A stretch of DNA of 64,000 bases from Marinomonas polaris DSM 16579 (GTDB lineage: Bacteria; Pseudomonadota; Gammaproteobacteria; Pseudomonadales; Marinomonadaceae). Positions within the stretch are counted from its first letter, which is position 1. The number at the start of each line of letters is the position of its first letter. The stretch covers positions 186,001-250,000 of the forward strand of contig NZ_FQVF01000007.1 of NCBI RefSeq assembly GCF_900129155.1, written 5' to 3'. The notes below the pieces were generated by a model, which saw nothing but the letters and a program-made list of their open reading frames with translations, made no database searches and was not told the DNA's origin. Position numbers and translations under genes: made by a program. Below are positions 1 to 7,565 of this stretch, one piece after another.

Positions 1-2340
1 CGCTACGTAAGTATTTGCTCTGTTCATACTGCCGTTGTAGAGTGTGAAAGTGTTGCCGTTTATTGTTGTGCCTTGAGAGCTAAAAATTGTGAGAGCGTAC
101 GCATGACAAAGGTGAGCGCCTAGTTCATCACTGTATGACGATGCTAGAAACGAAATGGTTCTTTTGTCATCTACTTCTATAGTGAATTGAACATCATTTT
201 CTAATTGTTGAATGCCTTTTATCGTGCCCAGAGTGCCGTTTGAAACCCTTAATGATCGATATTCATTTCTACAGAATTTGACTCTATCACCAACTGAATA
301 TTTATATTCAAATGACTTTTCTGCAACGCTGCATTTTAGAGGAATATGCTCTGCTCCCACTCGGCCTTCTGCAATATGAATGTTTCTAATGGCTTCACTG
401 AGTGCTTTCACATCTTTCCATTGCTGAGCAAGCACGAGAGATTTTTTATTAGGGTTCTCATATTGGTAGCGGTGCCAGTCTTGGATTAGCGCTTCTTTCG
501 CCTTGTCGTTGCTCTCAGACCAGTGAAGACAATTATTTTCTTTTAACGAGTGTAAGGCTCTTGCTGAATGTCCATCTCGTAGATCTGTTACGACTTGCTT
601 TGCCCAGTCTTGCCTTTGACGTCGAATGGTTTCAATACGCTGTGCGCCTAGGATTTCTGGGCGAGATAGATAGCGTAGAACTCCGCCCCTATTGATTGCA
701 TCTAATTGTTTATCTTCACCCGTCAGTATGATTTTACAGTTTGATACTTTTGCTTCGAAAAGTAATATCTGCAAATCGGTACTAGGGAGTAATCCCGCCT
801 CATCAACTACAAGGATATCTACGTTTTTTAAGGGATGTTTGTTGTCATTGATGGCATGAACTAGAGATGCAACCGTATGAGATTGAATTCCAGTTTCTTG
901 CATTAAATTATCAGCGGCTTTTTTGGCAATACAAGCACCTTGTATTCTTCGTCCTTGCTGTTCACATGCAATCTTAGCAGCAAGCATGAGGGTCGTTTTA
1001 CCTGCGCCAGCGCTGCCTTGTGTAATAGATAGGTCGCCAGAGCATAATGTGTATTGAATTGCGGCTTTTTGTTCTTCATCGAAAGAGAAGTGAAGTTGCT
1101 TTTCAGCTAGTGAAATTGCTTCATTCACTTGTTGTTTGTTCATCGTTTTTGTGTGGCTTTGAGCCAGAAATTGCGCGTCTTGTACCATTAAACGCTCACT
1201 TGTAATAACGTCTTCAGTTGTAAATTGCTGCACAAAACCATTCTCAGAATTCAGAGAAATGACCTCTTCATTCTCTAGCGTCAGAAGCGCAAACTCTTCA
1301 GCTTGTATAGCGCTCATTCCGCAATGTGAAGCTCTAATTGCAGTCTCTTTGAATAAGTCTTGCTTAGTGAAAATAGCTTTTCTCTCTGTTAGTTCACTCA
1401 ATATTACAGATTGGTCTAGTTCTTGAGGTTGAGTGATTTTTTCAGATAAAGTTAGAGAGTCGATAAAGGATTCAGTTAAACCATACTTTTCTAATTCAAT
1501 TTTCCACTTTTGAAAAAGAGTGTCCTTATCTACTGTTTTTTTAGCCTTTCTAGTTATTGTTTTAATACGAGCTCCTTCCTTACTTGAGCTGCTTTTTATG
1601 CCCGCTTTTTTTAGTTCCTTATTAATTTCTTTTGCTCGGCTTGAATAAGCATCGCACGCCTTTTTTGATACTCCTTTAAGGTGAAAAGAATCACCATCGA
1701 GTTCAATTTCGAAGCCCAATTTTTGCATTTGAAATGCAAGTTCAGCGCGATAAATTGCCCCCGTAGCCATTTTCCAGCGGTAGATAGAGTTTGACTCTAC
1801 TGCGCCCCACGTTCCGTCTTCACGAAATAAACTGTTAATTATCAATAGGTGATCGTGAAGCTGGGGTTCGGGAAGGTTCTCATTTCTATTTGTGCAATGG
1901 GAGAAGGCTGCAATTACAAAACCAGATGCTTTCTCATGTTTTAAAGAGTTTTTGCCGCGTCGTGTTGTAGCAACTTGACGCTCCATGAATCTGATAGTTT
2001 TGTGAACCGCTTGGCTCTTCGCGGCCTCAATTTTCTTTTTTAATTGAGGGGAGGCGCTAGCCCACACGATACTGACGCTTTTAGGGGCGCTGAGGGTACA
2101 GTCCCACGCTGCTCGTCTGTTATCTTTTCCTGCATTTTGAACGAGAGGTTCCCCTGATGGAGAAAACCCCGCCATTAGCTGTTGATAGTCTTTGTCGTCA
2201 ATGGTTTTACCGTGTAGCCCCAGAATTCTAGCTCCAATGCCAAACCAGCTACCTTTAGGCTCTCCATGACCTGAGTAGTAATCTTCTTTTGCTAGGTTCA
2301 TATAGTAAGCAACATTATTAACAGGGCTAATTGACATCAT
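1..2340 (-). CDS. MobF-family conjugative relaxase-helicase (TrwC/TraI-like), 3' end beyond window
   Basis: Nicks the transfer origin and unwinds the transferred strand in conjugation. The reading frame is open for about 780 codons from the ATG at 2340 to the left edge, so the C-terminus is missing. The N-terminus has paired tyrosines near residues 12-13 and 21-22 (contexts AYYMN and DYYSG), and the three metal-binding histidines of the family at about 148, 162 and 164 (FSHC, PQLHDH). The helicase half shows Walker A GSAGAGKTT near residue 442 and Walker B VVDEAGLLPS. The last visible residues (NRANTYVA) fit SF1 helicase motif VI. The start overlaps the end of the coupling-protein gene by 14 bp in another frame, so the two are probably translationally coupled. 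Family assignment is seen directly; mobility is inferred. Confidence 0.93.
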   Translation of the reverse strand, partial: MMSISPVNNVAYYMNLAKEDYYSGHGEPKGSWFGIGARILGLHGKTIDDKDYQQLMAGFSPSGEPLVQNAGKDNRRAAWDCTLSAPKSVSIVWASASPQLKKKIEAAKSQAVHKTIRFMERQVATTRRGKNSLKHEKASGFVIAAFSHCTNRNENLPEPQLHDHLLIINSLFREDGTWGAVESNSIYRWKMATGAIYRAELAFQMQKLGFEIELDGDSFHLKGVSKKACDAYSSRAKEINKELKKAGIKSSSSKEGARIKTITRKAKKTVDKDTLFQKWKIELEKYGLTESFIDSLTLSEKITQPQELDQSVILSELTERKAIFTKQDLFKETAIRASHCGMSAIQAEEFALLTLENEEVISLNSENGFVQQFTTEDVITSERLMVQDAQFLAQSHTKTMNKQQVNEAISLAEKQLHFSFDEEQKAAIQYTLCSGDLSITQGSAGAGKTTLMLAAKIACEQQGRRIQGACIAKKAADNLMQETGIQSHTVASLVHAINDNKHPLKNVDILVVDEAGLLPSTDLQILLFEAKVSNCKIILTGEDKQLDAINRGGVLRYLSRPEILGAQRIETIRRQRQDWAKQVVTDLRDGHSARALHSLKENNCLHWSESNDKAKEALIQDWHRYQYENPNKKSLVLAQQWKDVKALSEAIRNIHIAEGRVGAEHIPLKCSVAEKSFEYKYSVGDRVKFCRNEYRSLRVSNGTLGTIKGIQQLENDVQFTIEVDDKRTISFLASSYSDELGAHLCHAYALTIFSSQGTTINGNTFTLYNGSMNRANTYVA

Positions 2341-4045
2341 TGTTTATTCTCTTTTTGTTTAATCTGTTTGCTGGTTGCTTAACTTTTGGCTGTGTATTGC
2401 GTTGCGATACTGAATTAGTTAGCCATTGCGCAGGTATTACCTTTTCGGCATTGCCTGTCGGTTTAAATAGTGGCCATCTCAACTTATAAGCAGAGTGCCA
2501 ACTAGGAATTTGCATATACCCTTCAACACCCTTTCTCGTTGGTTGGCTAAGATGAACAAGGTCTGACGTTTTTACTAATGGCTCAGAAGATCTTTTTCCA
2601 GAATTATCAGGATTCTCGTAGTTAGGTTCTTCAGCGTCATACAGCCCATATATTTTTGCAGTGTCTTCTGCGTCACTTCCTGCTGCCCCCATCCGAAATG
2701 TAATAACGTTAGATAGCAGGCTTAACATTGAATGAGTTTCTTTTTCTCCATATATATTATGGATTTGTGAAATAGATTGAGTACACAGCACTGACCTTGC
2801 GCCTCGAGCTCGTCCGAGCGCTAACCATTTCAATATGCTTGGGTTACGGGGGAGGTTTGCGAACTCATCAATAAACAACCATGTTTTTCGCTTAGTTGAG
2901 TTATTGGGATCTAAAAAATGTTTAGTCATAAATGATATGACCGCATTACATAGAGGTTCACCTATGCTCTCGAATTGGCTATTTGCTTGAATTATGACAA
3001 CGTGTTTTTCGTTATCTTCTGTGATCCACTTTTTTAGACTAAATGTTTTGTTATTTTGTTGGTTGGGCCACGCTTTTGCTAAATCTTGAACCCAGCTTAA
3101 TTTTGTCATGATGTGAACATAGAAACTTGTTGTAGTTTTTGAGTTTGGCGTCAGTAATGAATCTGCCAAAGGGTGGTGCTTAACGAATATTGAGCGCGCC
3201 TGATCAGGAGAGAACGTTAGTTGTTTATAGATATCCTCCCAACCCCACGCTTTTTTCTTTGTATTAATTAACGTCATTATCATACTGATAAGAATAATTC
3301 GGGCACCGCTATCCCATAAAGGATCCGGACTTTTTGAATCCGGTATGAGGCATTTTGCCAAAAGCTCCGCATCTTCCTTTGTTTCAATATCGTCAGAAAT
3401 ATCCCAATACGCAGCTCTCTTATCCCATGGCGCTAGCAATATAGAAGTGTCAGCGTTATAGAAGGCCTCGGTTAATGCGCCAGCCTCGTCATAAATCACA
3501 GCATAGTCACCACGTTCAATAGCCTGCTGAACGAGTGGCTTAAACGCCGTAGATTTACCTGCTCCTGTTGTTCCGAGAATAAGAAAATTATTTTCTTCTC
3601 TCAGATTGGTGATTTGTATTTTTGGATGTATTTTTATTCCAGATGAGGTTAAGTTGTTATCTATTAAGTCTTTTTTATGCATACTTTGAGCATGCCTGAT
3701 CGCAGCTTTACCTTTGTATAACTTTGGGCCACTAATGTGTATTAACTCTTTTGGTTTCTCCCTAGATTTAAAGCAGATTGTGACAAAAGCCATAGAGGGT
3801 AAAAATGTTATGAAAATAATAATTGGAATGATTTTGTTCTGTATTAATTGATTTATAAAAACTTCAAAGCCAAAGTTTTTAAATATATAGAAGTAGTTTG
3901 AAAGCGTTTTTATTATATTTAACTCATTATTGTTATATAAAATATTAAAATATAAGCTAATCAATACAAGAGATACTGGGATTGACAGCAGTATGCTGGC
4001 CAAAATAAAAGCTATAGATTTAAATGCTTTATTCAATGAAAACAT
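2327..4045 (-). CDS. Type IV coupling protein (TrwB/TraD/VirD4 family)
   Basis: A hexameric inner-membrane ATPase that links the relaxosome to a type IV secretion channel. The 572 residues include two N-terminal membrane segments (about 7-33 and 72-92), Walker A GTTGAGKST at 158-166 and Walker B WLFIDE at 389-394, followed by the family's ARGARSVLCTQS region. The length fits TrwB-like proteins. The ATG shares one base with the stop codon of the upstream RHH gene (TAATG), and its own end overlaps the relaxase start, so the three genes form one tight operon in the R388 trwABC order. No secretion-channel genes are visible in this window, so its partner channel lies further left or is supplied by another element. 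Confidence 0.93.
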   Translation of the reverse strand: MFSLNKAFKSIAFILASILLSIPVSLVLISLYFNILYNNNELNIIKTLSNYFYIFKNFGFEVFINQLIQNKIIPIIIFITFLPSMAFVTICFKSREKPKELIHISGPKLYKGKAAIRHAQSMHKKDLIDNNLTSSGIKIHPKIQITNLREENNFLILGTTGAGKSTAFKPLVQQAIERGDYAVIYDEAGALTEAFYNADTSILLAPWDKRAAYWDISDDIETKEDAELLAKCLIPDSKSPDPLWDSGARIILISMIMTLINTKKKAWGWEDIYKQLTFSPDQARSIFVKHHPLADSLLTPNSKTTTSFYVHIMTKLSWVQDLAKAWPNQQNNKTFSLKKWITEDNEKHVVIIQANSQFESIGEPLCNAVISFMTKHFLDPNNSTKRKTWLFIDEFANLPRNPSILKWLALGRARGARSVLCTQSISQIHNIYGEKETHSMLSLLSNVITFRMGAAGSDAEDTAKIYGLYDAEEPNYENPDNSGKRSSEPLVKTSDLVHLSQPTRKGVEGYMQIPSWHSAYKLRWPLFKPTGNAEKVIPAQWLTNSVSQRNTQPKVKQPANRLNKKRINNDVN

Positions 4046-4359
4046 TATTTATTTCCTTTTTTGATTTTTGATAAATATGTGTGTTTAGCTTTTAAGTATT
4101 CCTGTTCGTTTAGCTCCGCTACTGCTGAAACAATTTCAAATATTCGCCTTTCTAATCGTTTTTCTAGTCGATTTATTTCTATCATTAGCGATTTCCTTTC
4201 ATTGTATGATTCCCACAGATAACGATAAAATTCAGAATTATTCATTTTTAATTCTTCCGCTTCATTTATTATTTGTGTATATTGATTACGTGAAACTCGT
4301 ACTGTAATCGAAGCTATAGATGTCTTTTTTGAATTTGTATTAAGATTTTTCTTCAGCAT
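4045..4359 (-). CDS. Ribbon-helix-helix relaxosome accessory protein (TrwA/MobC-like)
   Basis: A 104-residue basic protein. The segment around residues 15-50 (SITVRVSRNQYTQI, then NNSEFYRYLWE) has the beta strand-helix-helix pattern of ribbon-helix-helix DNA-binding proteins, and the C-terminal half is a charged helix rich in K, E and R. By position, first in an operon with a TrwB-like and a TrwC-like gene, it should be the accessory protein that binds the transfer origin and represses its own operon. That role is inferred from synteny with R388 trwA and from the fold; sequence identity cannot be judged here. A strong inverted repeat immediately upstream (4392-4444) is a natural operator candidate. 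A plasmid-type MobC is the alternative label. Confidence 0.7.
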   Translation of the reverse strand: MLKKNLNTNSKKTSIASITVRVSRNQYTQIINEAEELKMNNSEFYRYLWESYNERKSLMIEINRLEKRLERRIFEIVSAVAELNEQEYLKAKHTYLSKIKKGNK

Positions 4360-4391
4360 GGTTTTTCTCTCTTAATGTATTCAATGTAAAC

Positions 4392-4486
4392 ACTATGAAT
4401 TCATTATATTTTTTTGTAGAAAATCTAATGCTTGTATTCATAGTAAAATACACGCTAAATCTTTGTTTTAAATGGATTTAGCGTGT
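4392..4486 (-). other. Candidate origin of transfer (oriT) upstream of the mob operon
   Basis: This gene-free stretch between the RHH gene and the 124-residue gene holds two structures. One is a perfect 9-bp inverted repeat (ACTATGAAT at 4392-4400 and its complement at 4436-4444). The other is a 12-bp-arm hairpin (4450-4461 with 4475-4486). Read on the minus strand, the hairpin is followed after 8 nt by ATTTTACT then ATGA. As I recall it, R388 has a hairpin, then TATTGTCT, then the nick before ATAG. The predicted nick would be between minus-strand bases 4442 and 4441. The plus-strand flank (GCGTGTGGTTG) also resembles the F nick region, so the strand is unresolved. The hairpin could also end the AlpA operon transcript. 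Confidence 0.5.
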
Positions 4487-4507
4487 GGTTGTGAATTTAA
4501 CTGATGC

Positions 4508-4882
4508 TTAGCTAGAAGCGTTCAGGTCTGAGTCAGTAAAGAAAAGCAGCAGCGTACAGATACTCATCCACTTAATAGTTTCAATTGTCAAAGGAACTGG
4601 TTGTTCTGGTTTACCACTAGCTAATATTCGAGCATATCGAGGGTGTTTGCCTTCGACCCGTTTGGCGTATTTGTTGGGTTTTTTTGATTCATCTATCAGT
4701 TGCAATACACTATCTGAATCAAAACTCTGTATGAAATTAACAGGAGACTCACCTGTACATTTTCCAATAATTAAAAAAGCCCTATAAATATTTTCTTTTA
4801 TATCTTTTTCAATTTCAGTATCTTGAAAAATATATTCAATGTTTTCAAGAAGCTCTTTACGGATTCTAATTAAATTTTTCAT
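4508..4882 (-). CDS. Hypothetical protein, 124 aa, partner of AlpA-like regulator
   Basis: I do not recognise this protein. The N-terminal half is helical and charged, the middle is basic (NKYAKRVEGKHPRYARIL, about residues 70-87), and the end has one hydrophobic stretch (WMSICTLLLFF, about 105-115) that could be a membrane segment or a buried helix. It starts 10 bp after the AlpA-like gene ends, so the two are almost certainly co-transcribed. The basic patch before a hydrophobic tail is compatible with a small DNA- or membrane-associated accessory protein, but no function can be assigned. A 12-bp-arm hairpin at 4450-4486 just beyond the stop could terminate this transcript. Confidence 0.6.
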   Translation of the reverse strand: MKNLIRIRKELLENIEYIFQDTEIEKDIKENIYRAFLIIGKCTGESPVNFIQSFDSDSVLQLIDESKKPNKYAKRVEGKHPRYARILASGKPEQPVPLTIETIKWMSICTLLLFFTDSDLNASS

Positions 4883-4892
4883 GTTTATTTCC

Positions 4893-5087
4893 TTAAATAT
4901 TATTTAACCAATTATGTATATCACTTGCTCGCCATCCGACAACTCTAGGTCCTAGAGATAATGGCTCTGGTAGTAATCCAGCTTTTCTCCATCGATAAAT
5001 TGTCGAAGGGCTAATTCCTAAAGCTCCTGATAGCTCGTTAGCCCTTATAAAGAGCTTTGTTCCTGTTTGTATTGGAGTCTGAAACAT
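4893..5087 (-). CDS. AlpA-family helix-turn-helix regulator / excisionase-like protein
   Basis: A 64-residue protein carrying the MerR-like winged helix of the AlpA family: LSGALGISPSTIYRWRKAGL for the helix-turn-helix, then LGPRVVGWRASDIHNWL. In P4-type and other integrative elements, AlpA proteins activate the integrase gene or act as recombination directionality factors. Its presence with a P4-type integrase in the same element supports such a role, but here it is about 2.5 kb from the integrase and separated by cargo genes. It is transcribed leftward with the 124-residue gene. Its promoter must lie in or next to the tandem repeats at 5138-5584, which may be its binding region or that of another element protein. 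Confidence 0.85.
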   Translation of the reverse strand: MFQTPIQTGTKLFIRANELSGALGISPSTIYRWRKAGLLPEPLSLGPRVVGWRASDIHNWLNNI

Positions 5088-5137
5088 GTTTTGTTCTCCT
5101 TTTATGTCCTAAAAGTTATTGATAGGCTTATTTTTTA

Positions 5138-5584
5138 TTACCGACGGCTTTCAAAAAAGTGGGAAAATAATTAAAATATTTCAATCCATTTTTCATCGTG
5201 AGGCTAAGACATTTCTCGTCCTCACTAACCGTTACCGATGGTTTTTAAAAAAGTGGGAAAGATAATTAAAATATTTCAATCCATTTTTCATCGTGAGGCT
5301 AAGACATTTCTCGTCCTCACTAACCGTTACCGATGGTTTTTCAAAAAGTGGGAAAGATAATTAAAATATTTCAATCCATTTATCATCGTGAGGCTGAGTC
5401 ATTTCTCGCCCTCACTAACCGTTACCGATGGTTTTTCAAAAAATGGGATAGAGAATGAAAATTCTCTAATGTACTTTTTCATCGAGGGCCGAGTCATTTC
5501 TCCGTCCCCACTAACCGTTACCGTTGGGTTTTCAAAAAGTGGGGTAAGCCGTGAAGTTTTCTAAGTGCGGCTTTTCATTACCGT
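5138..5584. repeat. Array of about 95-bp tandem repeats (four full, one partial)
   Basis: Units begin at 5138, 5232, 5327, 5422 and 5518, giving periods of 94, 95, 95 and 96 bp; the fifth unit is cut short near 5584. Units 2 and 3 are nearly identical; units 1, 4 and 5 diverge. The best-conserved part spans each junction: AACCGTTACCGATGG, then a T-run, then CAAAAAGTGGG. In each unit a different inverted repeat follows the conserved core: weak and A/T-rich in units 1-3, AGAGAAT/ATTCTCT with loop GAAA in unit 4 (5450-5467), AAGCCG/CGGCTT in unit 5 (5546-5573). Units 1-3 also carry GTGAGG/CCTCAC arms. The array fills most of the 642-bp gap between the divergent AlpA-like and sigma-like genes; 5585-5729 shows no other clear feature. 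Confidence 0.9.
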
Positions 5585-5729
5585 AAGCAGCTGCTGCCTC
5601 TGGTCTTAGGTTGCTAAAGCTACATACATAACTTTGTGGAGTGGATGAAAAAATCTGGTGTGAAAACTGATAGGATGTTATTTATATATTTTATGTAACT
5701 ATATGAATCGTAAGGATAAGGTTGTTTTG

Positions 5730-6524
5730 ATGTATACGAAGAACTCAACAGATAAAGAGCTAATAGAAGGCGCTATAAAGAAATCTTCTGTGGCATACAC
5801 TATTCTTACTAGTCGTTATAAGCCTAAGGTTAGCTTTATTTTTAATAAAAGCTTTAAGCCCATCGAAAAATCATTATCTTACTCTGTAGAGCAGTTGTTT
5901 GAAGATTTTGAATCGAATGTTTGGATTGATTTGCTTGTTAAACCTTTGGAAAGTTTAAATTTTGATGAGAATGATTCTATCGGCGGTTTAATTGACACTA
6001 TCGCTAAGGAACGAGCCCATAGTATGTATACGCGTACTGAAAATCATCGCTCAAAAGACAGTACTGAAATGAGAAAACAGAAGCTTCTAGAACCTGAGGA
6101 AAAAAAGAAGAAGGCTCTAGAAAAAAAGAAGACTTTAGAAAATGAGCGAGATCAGAAAGAGAAAAATGGCTTCAATACTGAAGTAATAGCTCTCAATGTT
6201 GAAATAGAAGGTATCAACACCGAAATAAAAGATCTCAATTTTGAAATAGAAAGCTTGAAGAAGTTCGATTTTGGATTTTTTGAGTTTGAAGAAAGTGAAA
6301 TAGATGGTGTAAATGCCAGTGACCCAGAAAGAAGTTTTATAGCCAATGATCTCAAGTTGAAGTTTTTCAACAGGCTGTCTCCCGAGCAGCAAATTCTTGT
6401 GGAACTCCGTGCTAAAGGGGAGACACAGAAAGAAATCGTTAAAAAAACAGGTTTGACATTAGATCAGGTAAGGGAACGACTTAAGAAAATTGATATGATT
6501 GCTAATGAAATAAAAAATAGTTAA
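5730..6524 (+). CDS. Sigma-70-family-like protein with inserted coiled coil
   Basis: The N-terminal 110 residues resemble sigma region 2 (KELIEGAIKKSSVAY, then VEQLFEDFESNVWIDL, then GGLIDTIAKERAHS). The last 45 resemble a region 4 helix-turn-helix (LSPEQQILVELRAKGETQ, then KKTGLTLDQVRERL). Between them lies a lysine/glutamate-rich segment and a heptad coiled coil (about residues 155-185) encoded by four 21-bp repeats. ECF sigma factors usually have only a short linker there. The ATG at 5730 is preferred because AAGG lies 8 nt upstream; an ATG at 5703 would add nine residues but has no visible ribosome-binding site. The gene lies downstream of the repeat array and 88 bp before the phosphoribosyltransferase gene. 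Whether it binds RNA polymerase is unknown. Confidence 0.75.
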   Translation: MYTKNSTDKELIEGAIKKSSVAYTILTSRYKPKVSFIFNKSFKPIEKSLSYSVEQLFEDFESNVWIDLLVKPLESLNFDENDSIGGLIDTIAKERAHSMYTRTENHRSKDSTEMRKQKLLEPEEKKKKALEKKKTLENERDQKEKNGFNTEVIALNVEIEGINTEIKDLNFEIESLKKFDFGFFEFEESEIDGVNASDPERSFIANDLKLKFFNRLSPEQQILVELRAKGETQKEIVKKTGLTLDQVRERLKKIDMIANEIKNS

Positions 6525-6552
6525 TGCAAATATTAGCTCTATTTAGTTAATA

Positions 6553-6574
6553 TGAGCCCTTTGTATAGGGCTCA
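6553..6574 (+). other. Intercistronic hairpin between sigma-like and PRTase genes
   Basis: TGAGCCCT and AGGGCTCA form a perfect 8-bp stem around a 6-nt loop. The flank is A/T-rich but has no run of T, so it is more likely a processing or stability element than a full terminator. It would modulate transcription from the sigma-like gene into the phosphoribosyltransferase gene. Confidence 0.5.
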
Positions 6575-6612
6575 ATATATCTGGTCGTTAAAGCCGAAAG
6601 TAGGAGTGTGTA

Positions 6613-7326
6613 TTGGGTATAGATATTAGCAGGGAACGCGAAGTCAGTTTAAATACAGATCATGAACTTCGTTTGGTAACGAGCATAGTAAGAAATCCAG
6701 TTATATCGAATAAAGAAGAGCTTACTGTAAAGTGCACATATCGTCGTACGAAAGATGGCGATCATGATCGGGATGGTAACCCCTTCATTTATGCATTAAA
6801 AAGGAAGAATTCGTATTCAATTACTATGAAAGAGCTTTTCTTATTTAGTTCTAGCTTTAAAGTAATTCTTAAAAAAATGAGTGCTGGGATGGATGTAGAT
6901 TTCGTAGTCGGAATGCCTTCCTCTCATAGCGTGGTGTCTCACTTTGGCCGAAGAGTTGCTCGTGAATTTGGTGCTCTATATGTAGGTGATTATTTTTCAA
7001 AGAAAACAGTAGGGAGTGTATTAGCCGATTTTCAATTGGATGATATACCCGAAAAGCATAAGGTTAAAGTGAAAAAAGTCTTATCTACCTACAGAAAACT
7101 ATCCCCTACCGAGGAGGTTTCATTAAAAAAAGTTGAAAATAAAATAAGAAAATATTTTGAACCAGTAATCGCTAACCCTAATTATGCAGGTAGTGCATTA
7201 ACTGGTAATATCTTGTTAGTTGATGACCTTTTATCCACAGGCACTACTTTGCTATCAGCAAGAAAAGCAATTTTGAGTCAGGAAGTGACTCTTGGCGGAG
7301 CTTTCTGTCTTTTAAGTGATTTGTAG
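6613..7326 (+). CDS. Phosphoribosyltransferase-fold protein, cargo gene of the element
   Basis: A 237-residue protein with the PRPP-binding loop of type I phosphoribosyltransferases near the C-terminus (ILLVDDLLSTGTTLLSA, about residues 204-220). An upstream strand (DFVVGMPSSHSVVSHFGRR, about 97-115) matches the conserved core of the fold. A charged helical insertion of about 60 residues separates the two, longer than in ComF-like enzymes. The first 75 residues are not recognisable. The start is TTG: the next ATG is too far in, and GGAG sits 6 nt upstream of the TTG. It is probably co-transcribed with the sigma-like gene. The substrate is unknown, and stand-alone PRTase domains also occur in predicted conflict systems. 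The enzyme class is fairly secure; the role is not. Confidence 0.75.
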   Translation: MGIDISREREVSLNTDHELRLVTSIVRNPVISNKEELTVKCTYRRTKDGDHDRDGNPFIYALKRKNSYSITMKELFLFSSSFKVILKKMSAGMDVDFVVGMPSSHSVVSHFGRRVAREFGALYVGDYFSKKTVGSVLADFQLDDIPEKHKVKVKKVLSTYRKLSPTEEVSLKKVENKIRKYFEPVIANPNYAGSALTGNILLVDDLLSTGTTLLSARKAILSQEVTLGGAFCLLSDL

Positions 7327-7405
7327 CCAGCTTCAAAATATCTTGAATGCTGGTTCGTAATAGTATAATATTAAAAATACAGACCAAGCATACGTCCCTT
7401 GGTCT
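7327..7405 (+). terminator. Two hairpins after the PRTase gene
   Basis: Right after the stop, CCAGC-TTCAA and TTGAA-T-GCTGG form a bulged 10-bp stem (7327-7353). At 7381-7405 AGACCAAG and CTTGGTCT form a perfect 8-bp stem followed by TTAAA. Neither has a long T-run, but together they probably end the cargo transcript. Confidence 0.5.
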
Positions 7406-7530
7406 TTAAATATGAGGCATGCTTTTAGCGTGTGGACCCGCGCAGCACTTGTTACAGTCAGCTCGTAGGGAGCAAATGGTAACATAAGATGGCAGCGGCT
7501 TCTTCAACTTGCAGTTGTAAAATGCTTTGT

Positions 7531-7549
7531 GGGGACCTTTTAGGTCCCC
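7531..7549. terminator. Bidirectional terminator between cargo and integrase
   Basis: GGGGACCT and AGGTCCCC form a perfect 8-bp G/C-rich stem around a TTT loop, followed by TTCTT on the plus strand. It lies between two convergent genes (PRTase and integrase). Confidence 0.65.
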
Positions 7550-7565
7550 TTCTTATATGTATTGT

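Noticed and set aside
5138-5584. CRISPR array
   Set aside because: Units of about 95 bp are contiguous with no variable spacers, and no cas genes are present.
6135-6392. Two antisense frames within the sigma-like gene
   Set aside because: They arise from the 21-bp repeats; low-complexity Phe/Tyr- or Ser-rich products, no ribosome-binding site.
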